A DNA stretch of 64,000 bases from Madurella fahalii. Taxonomy: Eukaryota; Ascomycota; Sordariomycetes; Sordariales. The stretch is taken from NCBI GenBank assembly GCA_029876055.1, contig CM056879.1, forward strand, positions 310,001-374,000, given 5' to 3'. Under the pieces are notes generated by a model. The model was not told the DNA's origin, did not search any database, and was given only the letters and a program-made list of their open reading frames with translations. The first letter of the stretch is position 1. Each line of letters starts with the position of its first letter. A program made the position numbers and the translations under genes. Shown one piece after another: positions 58,901 through 64,000 of the stretch.

Positions 58901-59664
58901 CCGACTCCCTCTCCAAAGTCACAGGCAGCTTTGCCAAAGGCCTCGCGGCCGCTACGATGGACAAGCAGTTCCAGGACCGCCGCAGGATCACGCGCGCCCG
59001 CAACCGGCCGAAGCACGCTCTCTTTGGTGTCACAGCGGGCGCCAACAGCCTCTTCACCTCTGTCGCGTCGGGTGTCGGCGGTCTCGCTCTCAAGCCGCTC
59101 GAGGGTGCCGAGCAAGAAGGCGCTATCGGCTTCTTCAAGGGCATTGGCAAGGGCGTGGTTGGGCTCGCGACCAAGCCCGCCATTGGCGTGCTCGACTTTG
59201 CGTCCAACGTCAGCGAGGGCGTGCGCAACACGACGACGGTGTTTGACGGGTCAGAGCTCGACCGCGTCCGTCTGCCGCGCCATGTTCCCGCCGACGGCAT
59301 CGTGCGGCCTTACAACCAGCGCGAGGCGCTTGGGCAGTCGTGGCTGAAGCAGGTGGATAACGGGAAGTACTTTGACGAGCAGTACATTGCGCATCTCGAG
59401 CTGCCGACAGAGGACATGGTGGTCATGGTGACGTACGCCAGGATCCTTCTGATTCGGAGTCGGAGGTTGCAGACTGAGTGGGACGTACCGCTCAAGGATA
59501 TCCAGACTATTGCCAAGGAGAGGACGGGGTTGAGTCTGACGCTGAGAGGAGGGACGAATGGCCCGTTTATACCTATTGGCCAGGAGAGTGGGAGGACGTT
59601 TATATACAAAATGGTGGCGGTGGCGGTGGACGAGTTCAATCGCCGGTTCAAGGGGCTAGAGTAG
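49965..59664 (+). CDS. VPS13: Vps13 lipid-transfer protein
   Basis: 3,213 residues from two exons (49965-56452 and 56511-59664), joined across a 58-bp GTGAGT...TAG intron restoring NPTTKNYPYM. Vps13 is a rod-shaped bridge that channels phospholipids between membranes at contact sites (ER, endosome/vacuole, mitochondria, prospore membrane). The N-terminal chorein domain is textbook: MLEGLVAGLLNRFLGMYVKN, then LRDLELRREALDQL and HLGELTLVIPW. A polar loop near 435 contains eight Gln followed by GWLSWVWG. The VAB/SHR-BD region lies around 1940-2500 (PYRIRNYTGFDVVVSA, NLLPYDFKYRIYD). The C-terminal ATG2_C/DH-like helices (GNPVGLFNNISSGFADIFYE) follow, then a PH-like domain to the end. The length matches fungal orthologues (about 3,100-3,200). 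It is conserved chromosomal background, not part of the cluster. Confidence 0.97.
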
Positions 59665-60460
59665 GAAGTTGAGAGCCTCTGCTGGGGTGGGGTTTGCTAT
59701 TTTCATGAGGATACGAAGTGTTGAAGTAGATGATAATGCCTTTTGTTGCTTTGTTCCTGGTTTCTTGTTCCATTGGCCATGACGTGGATCTCTCCCGGAT
59801 GAGTCGGTACCTAGCAGGTCTTGAGAGACGAGGCGTTTCTTAACACCCTAGGAGAAGCCTCCGGTCTCCGACGACCGATGACAACTCAGTCACCTTTCCA
59901 ATTGACATCGTGGTTGACTATTTTAAGACCCGACGTTGGCGGCGCTTAACTACGACGGTGTTGACCCCTCGACAACTTCACAGCCAATTATCGAAGGCCA
60001 AAACGGGGTTTCACAACCACCCGAAACAAAAGCAAGTCCAGCCCCGCGTTCTTGTTGCAGGTTTAGATCTGGCCTATTATCGCGGCCCAGATTGGCGGAT
60101 GCGGGTGTATATGCCGAAGAGGAGGCTGGATTAAACCGGCTTGATTGGGCTGTCTTCATTTCGCATGCACATCCGACAGCGAAAGTAGCAATGTAACAAC
60201 CTTCTGCTCTGGTATCAGCGCCTGGTGAAGCAATTGCCCGGCGTGCTGCTTACCTCTCTGTGGTTGGAGAGTGCCACTACCCATATCCACCCATCCGGTT
60301 CATAAAGTTCTGGATACCACGCGGTACGCACACCGTGACAGATATGAATACTTGGAAGAACCGATTCTAACTATCTCCCAAAACTATCCCTCTCCCCCAG
60401 TCCCAAGTTTCGGTCGGGGCTTCTACGATCGCGATCAAAGGGCCCGATCCGCCACCCGAG
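59665..60460. other. Intergenic, doubtful short frames only
   Basis: About 800 bp downstream of VPS13. An open frame at 59936-60196 encodes 86 residues of mixed composition but has no homology signal I can name, so it was not called. Confidence 0.4.
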
Positions 60461-61306
60461 ATGCGCGCCCTCACCACCTCAGACGTAGCCTTCCTCCTCT
60501 GCACCGTCCTTCAGCGCCCCCCTCCGTCCTCGCTAACCCTCACAACCGACATCGGCCTCCGTCTAACCCTCCACCCAGACGGAACCATCTCGGTCTCTCT
60601 CAACGAACCCCCCTCCCCTTTCCACAGCCCGGGGAACTCCAAGCCCCGGTCCATGCACTTCACCCGCGCCGCCGCATCCGAGAGCACAAGCATCGACGCC
60701 ATCCTGCTCAAACCGGTCCTCCACACCCCGCCGCTAACCCCAACCACGAGTCACGGGAAGGGCCGCGGCTGCCACCGATACCGCATCGCGCCGCCCCTCC
60801 GGCCGCATCGGTCGCACTCCCTTACGCTCGCTGCTTATATCAGCTATGCCCCCGACGCAGCTCCCATAGCCATGCCCACGTCCACGTCCGCGTCCGCGGC
60901 GGCGCTGCGCGGGCGGGACCTCGTCGCAAGGTACGATGCCGCGTGGTGCGGGGCGTTCGGCGAGTGGGCCGAGTGGTCGGAGCGGGCGCGCGCGAGGACG
61001 CGGGCCGGCCCGGCGCAGACGCAGGCGCAGGCGCAGGGCCCGGCCTTCGGCGACGACGAAGGCGCGCGTATGCTGTGGATGGTCGAGGGCCTGCTGCTGG
61101 CGTGTTGGCTGAGCCTGCAGGCCGATGTCGGCGCGGTGGAGTATGCGCCTGGGCTTCGGGTTGGTTCGTCTTCTTCGTCGTCTTCTTCTTATTCTGCTGG
61201 TCAGAAGGGTGCGGTGCGGGTGTATGTGCTTGAGAAGGATGCCGCGGGTATCGGGGCGGTGGTGAGGAGGTTCCTGCGAGATCTGGTTATGGGCATGAAG
61301 GGGTGA
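60461..61306 (+). CDS. Hypothetical protein, 281 residues
   Basis: A single-exon frame starting MRALTTSDVAFLLCTVLQRP. I do not recognise a family. The N-terminal half looks like a small beta-rich domain (LTLTTDIGLRLTLHPDGTISVSL). The middle has Ala/Arg/Gln-rich low complexity (RARARTRAGPAQTQAQAQG, about 178-196), and the C-terminal part contains a helical segment MLWMVEGLLLACWLSLQADV, a run of eight serines and VRVYVLEKDAAGIGAVVRRF. An overlapping frame (60271-61233) is compositionally implausible, being very Arg/Pro/His-rich, and was discarded. High GC and codon bias support this frame. The gene stands alone on plus, tail-to-tail with the small membrane protein. It is probably a fungal-specific intracellular protein; function unknown. 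Confidence 0.6.
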   Translation: MRALTTSDVAFLLCTVLQRPPPSSLTLTTDIGLRLTLHPDGTISVSLNEPPSPFHSPGNSKPRSMHFTRAAASESTSIDAILLKPVLHTPPLTPTTSHGKGRGCHRYRIAPPLRPHRSHSLTLAAYISYAPDAAPIAMPTSTSASAAALRGRDLVARYDAAWCGAFGEWAEWSERARARTRAGPAQTQAQAQGPAFGDDEGARMLWMVEGLLLACWLSLQADVGAVEYAPGLRVGSSSSSSSSYSAGQKGAVRVYVLEKDAAGIGAVVRRFLRDLVMGMKG

Positions 61307-61845
61307 CTGTTGAGTTACCGGGTTAGGGGTAGAGTGAATACCCGCTGGACGGGGTTCGCGGGTTGGGATGTTCCTGGGAGGCACCGGTCGAAGGTGGTAA
61401 AGCTCTTCTGTGTTTATGTGATTTTCTTGTTGGGACAGAGAGTACTTGCCCCGGAAATGACGGCAAAAAGTATAAGACAAATTGTACATTGTCGAAAATA
61501 CGGTATCATAGATATGAACAGTTTGCCCCGGTATTATATGTGCTTCGACGAAATAGACTCCCCGTTCGCTTCTCTGAGATGCAATGCAACCTGTGCTGGC
61601 AGCCCCCCACCCTTTCTGCCCCCTTCTCCCCCCTAGCGGCAGCCTTGATCCGCTATATCAAACCCTCCGTGTCTCTTTTGCCCCCGTCCCCTTCTTGTCC
61701 GAACGCGGCCGTTTGACAAATGCGGGAAATCGGACCGACCGTGTGCCGTCGGCCGGGATTATCGTGCCGTTCCAGGCCCGCGTTGGCTCCGCTGATGACC
61801 GTGTGGCGTTGCCTCGGCCAAAGGCAGCAACTTCACGACGCGCCG
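61307..61845. other. Convergent intergenic spacer
   Basis: 3' flanks of two convergent genes. Nothing gene-like was seen. Confidence 0.45.
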
Positions 61846-62118
61846 CTACCGGGAAGTCATGGCGAAGTACAACAAGATCGCTGGCCAACCCGTGGATAGC
61901 AGGAAGGCCGAGAGTACCGAGAATATGTTTATGCTCCTTTCACCACCGCTCCCGGCCCACCGAGAGAGCAGGCCGACTGCACACCATATCATTCCAACGC
62001 CGTAGGCCGAACCCAGCCAGATGGCGCCGAGGATAACCTGGGCGAAACGGTCCTGTGGCGAGATTGTCGCCTTGGACGTGTCGGCGAATGGCTCCTCGAG
62101 CGAGAGGTTCTGACCCAT
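61846..62118 (-). CDS. Small two-helix membrane protein, 90 residues
   Basis: A single-exon frame starting MGQNLSLEEPFADTSKATIS. It has a short polar N-terminus and two hydrophobic segments, VILGAIWLGSAYGVGMIWCA (about 28-47) and NIFSVLSAFLLSTGWPAILL (about 64-83). They are separated by a short loop containing RWAGSGGERS, and the protein ends YFAMTSR. The regular placement of helices, polar loops and an ATG in good context makes it a likely real gene although short. I do not recognise the family or the membrane it inhabits. No signal peptide or mitochondrial presequence is obvious. A GA-rich tract at about 62371-62388 lies 250 bp upstream and may be part of its promoter. Confidence 0.65.
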   Translation of the reverse strand: MGQNLSLEEPFADTSKATISPQDRFAQVILGAIWLGSAYGVGMIWCAVGLLSRWAGSGGERSINIFSVLSAFLLSTGWPAILLYFAMTSR

Positions 62119-64000
62119 TTTGGCAGCTGGGGTAGTAGATAGCGAGGTGGGGGGTTTGTGGCTTTAGGATGGAGAGGCGCGTAGAGATTCGGCCAGCGAG
62201 ACGAAACAAATTGACTAGAAATAAAACGGGTGAGGCAAAAATGAATGTGGCCGTCGGTATCGAAGTGAAAGGGACTACAGTCAGCGACTGTCGACCAGCG
62301 ATCTCTCTTGCCCGGCAATGAGCGAGTCCCGTGACGTTAGGAAAACAAAGAGAGGACGAACGAAACGCAGAGGAGAGAGAGAGAGAGCAGAAAGGCCCGC
62401 ATAAGCGGTGGAGAGGTGGGGGGCCACGGCCTCTTGAACAGCGTCGTCCCCTTTCACGGACTATGGGAATTCCGAATCAAGGATTGCAAAATGCCATGAT
62501 CCAAAGGAGGCATGCGACGATCTAACAGGGGCGGCTGCCGCTGCGATTGGTTCGCGCAAAAGCTTGGCTCAGACGGGCGCTTTCGCGTGCATCAGAACCC
62601 CAGACATGAGACGGTTACTGATCCCAACCGTCCCACATCCCTGTCTGGGGCGCCGCCGAATGGTAGACTGGCCTGTGCGGGGGAGCGCTCGTAGCGCTGT
62701 CGACGAACTGGAAACACGCCACAGTTGCAACCGAAGACAACTTCATGCAACCATCCGACGCCCTCGCTTTCTCCGTACTACATAAGGTAGTGAGCTTCGG
62801 GGGAATGTAAACGGAAACCAGGGTGCCGAAAGTATCTGGCACCTATTATCTCATGTTGAATCACACGACAGCTGGCGCCATTTCTTTGGGGCTGCCAAGA
62901 ATTTTGGGAGACAGAAACAAGGGCAGGCCTACTTCCAAGGCTGCCCAGCCACGCTGCGACAATCATCCGACAACGCCCGGAGTCACGGCCACACCGTGTT
63001 TTCGACCTCCTTGACCAGAGATCTGAAATTGTGATTAGGTGGCTAACCGCCCGCAATGCAAGCGACTTTCATCCCATTCAACTTGAAGACGTCAACCAAA
63101 TAAAAAAAATGCACTCTGCATGCCCTGCCTATGTTGAATGCTGAGTGGCCAAGCCAGGAGGACATCGCCCTTGGATTCATCTCTTCTCACCTAACGCCCA
63201 CTCGAATCTATCGCAAGCTATTCCGCCAATTGCCGTAGATCCCCTCGCTATATTATTCCTGACAGAAAATAGCCCTTCTGTCAAAGTAGGTAAACAGTAG
63301 GTCGAGCATACGACAAAGGTACATACGACAAAGGTACGTACACACGTACCGTACAAGCCGCTATCCGTGTCGGTCGACGGATGTCTCTTACACACATTCA
63401 CACGGACTAGGACTTATTTTCCGGATTAGTGGATGTATTTGTAGCCATCAGCCTGGATTGAATCTACGTACCTCGCAGGTAGTGTGTGTTGGTTGGGAAT
63501 GTTAAATGCATTGTGCGTAAGATTAATACTGGCTTGGATGGCCCTCAGTTCAGTCACCTCAACTCGAGTCTGAGGCAAAACCTGTCAACTAGAAGGCTAT
63601 AAAATATGATCGTACCCTATCTTGTCCTTTCGTTAACTTTCTATACCAGTGGGACCGAGCTTCTGAACCAGTTATCATCTGGGACTTTGTCGCACCTCGA
63701 ATCCTGTCAGTTGTATTCATATGGGTATATGAACCATGGGCTTCATCTCCTACAGGTAGTCTACGTGCTCGACCCCGATCCTACTGCATGCCAAGTCGCC
63801 CAACGGTATCGCATGTCAATGGAGATAAGGTAAGCAAAGTATTTTTTTGTTTGCCAGCTTTGACGGCTGATCGCCACCCTCGCCTCGAGCGTGGGTGTCA
63901 AGTCAACCTCGGAACACGAAGCCGGGCCGAAAATGACAATTACAAAACCTCAAGCGGCTTTCTCGAGTAGAGATTTTTGTCGATCGGCTGATCGTCTAGG
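62119..64000. other. Intergenic, no gene supported
   Basis: 1.9 kb to the window end. It contains a GA-rich tract at about 62371-62388 and several short frames without signatures. The last 700 bp are AT-leaning. A gene beginning beyond the window cannot be excluded. Confidence 0.45.

Noticed and set aside
59936..60196. 86-codon open frame downstream of VPS13
   Set aside because: Plausible composition but no homology signal, splice partners or promoter features to support it.
60271..61233. 320-codon open frame overlapping the 281-residue hypothetical protein
   Set aside because: Mostly Pro/His/Arg then Gly/Arg/Ala low complexity; the frame from 60461 is far more protein-like.
1..64000. CRISPR arrays, rRNA, viral or bacterial insertion sequences
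   Set aside because: None seen; the window is eukaryotic chromosomal DNA and the only regular repeats are short promoter or coding microsatellites.

Overview
The window comes from the nuclear genome of a filamentous ascomycete. The evidence is short GT-AG introns (about 50-110 bp) interrupting most genes, fungal Zn(II)2Cys6 regulators, a fungal polyketide synthase-peptide synthetase hybrid, and a full-length Vps13 gene. Gene style suggests a sordariomycete, but that is inference. Exon joins were worked out by hand from splice consensus, reading phase and protein continuity.

Left half (about 1.1-36.3 kb): a secondary-metabolite gene cluster. Its core is a PKS-NRPS of about 3,979 residues in ten exons (21999-34630; KS-AT-DH-CMT-KR-ACP-C-A-T-R). 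Divergently transcribed beside it is a lipocalin-fold Diels-Alderase-like protein (20294-21454). A separate trans-acting enoyl reductase (9981-11060) supplies the step the synthase lacks. This trio is the hallmark of decalin-containing tetramate/pyrrolinone pathways such as equisetin, fusarisetin and myceliothermophin. Around it lie an atypical short-chain dehydrogenase (1122-1982), a two-exon FAD/NADPH N-monooxygenase-like enzyme (6752-8526), an MFS exporter (11339-13084) and three Zn2Cys6 regulators (2403-4084, 13931-16428, 16947-18446). The second regulator carries an apparent +1 frameshift in a five-C run. A tiny three-exon metallothionein gene (5124-5372, minus) sits inside the cluster. 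A TDT/SLAC1-type anion transporter (34894-36277) follows the synthase and may mark the border.

Regulatory DNA is unusually readable. Nearly identical CGG-N7-CGG elements occur in front of the enoyl reductase and between the Diels-Alderase and PKS-NRPS. A 17-bp palindrome overlaps the first of these. Eight CGG triplets at a strict 8-bp period lie in the MFS/regulator intergenic region.

Right half (about 36.3-64 kb): gene-sparse at first (a small protein ending in 18 consecutive histidines, then about 4 kb without a supportable gene). It then carries a type II membrane glycosyltransferase-like protein, a PHBH-type FAD monooxygenase, a DUF3429 mitochondrial membrane protein, VPS13 (3,213 residues), an unrecognised 281-residue protein and a 90-residue two-helix membrane protein. 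These look like ordinary chromosomal genes flanking the cluster.
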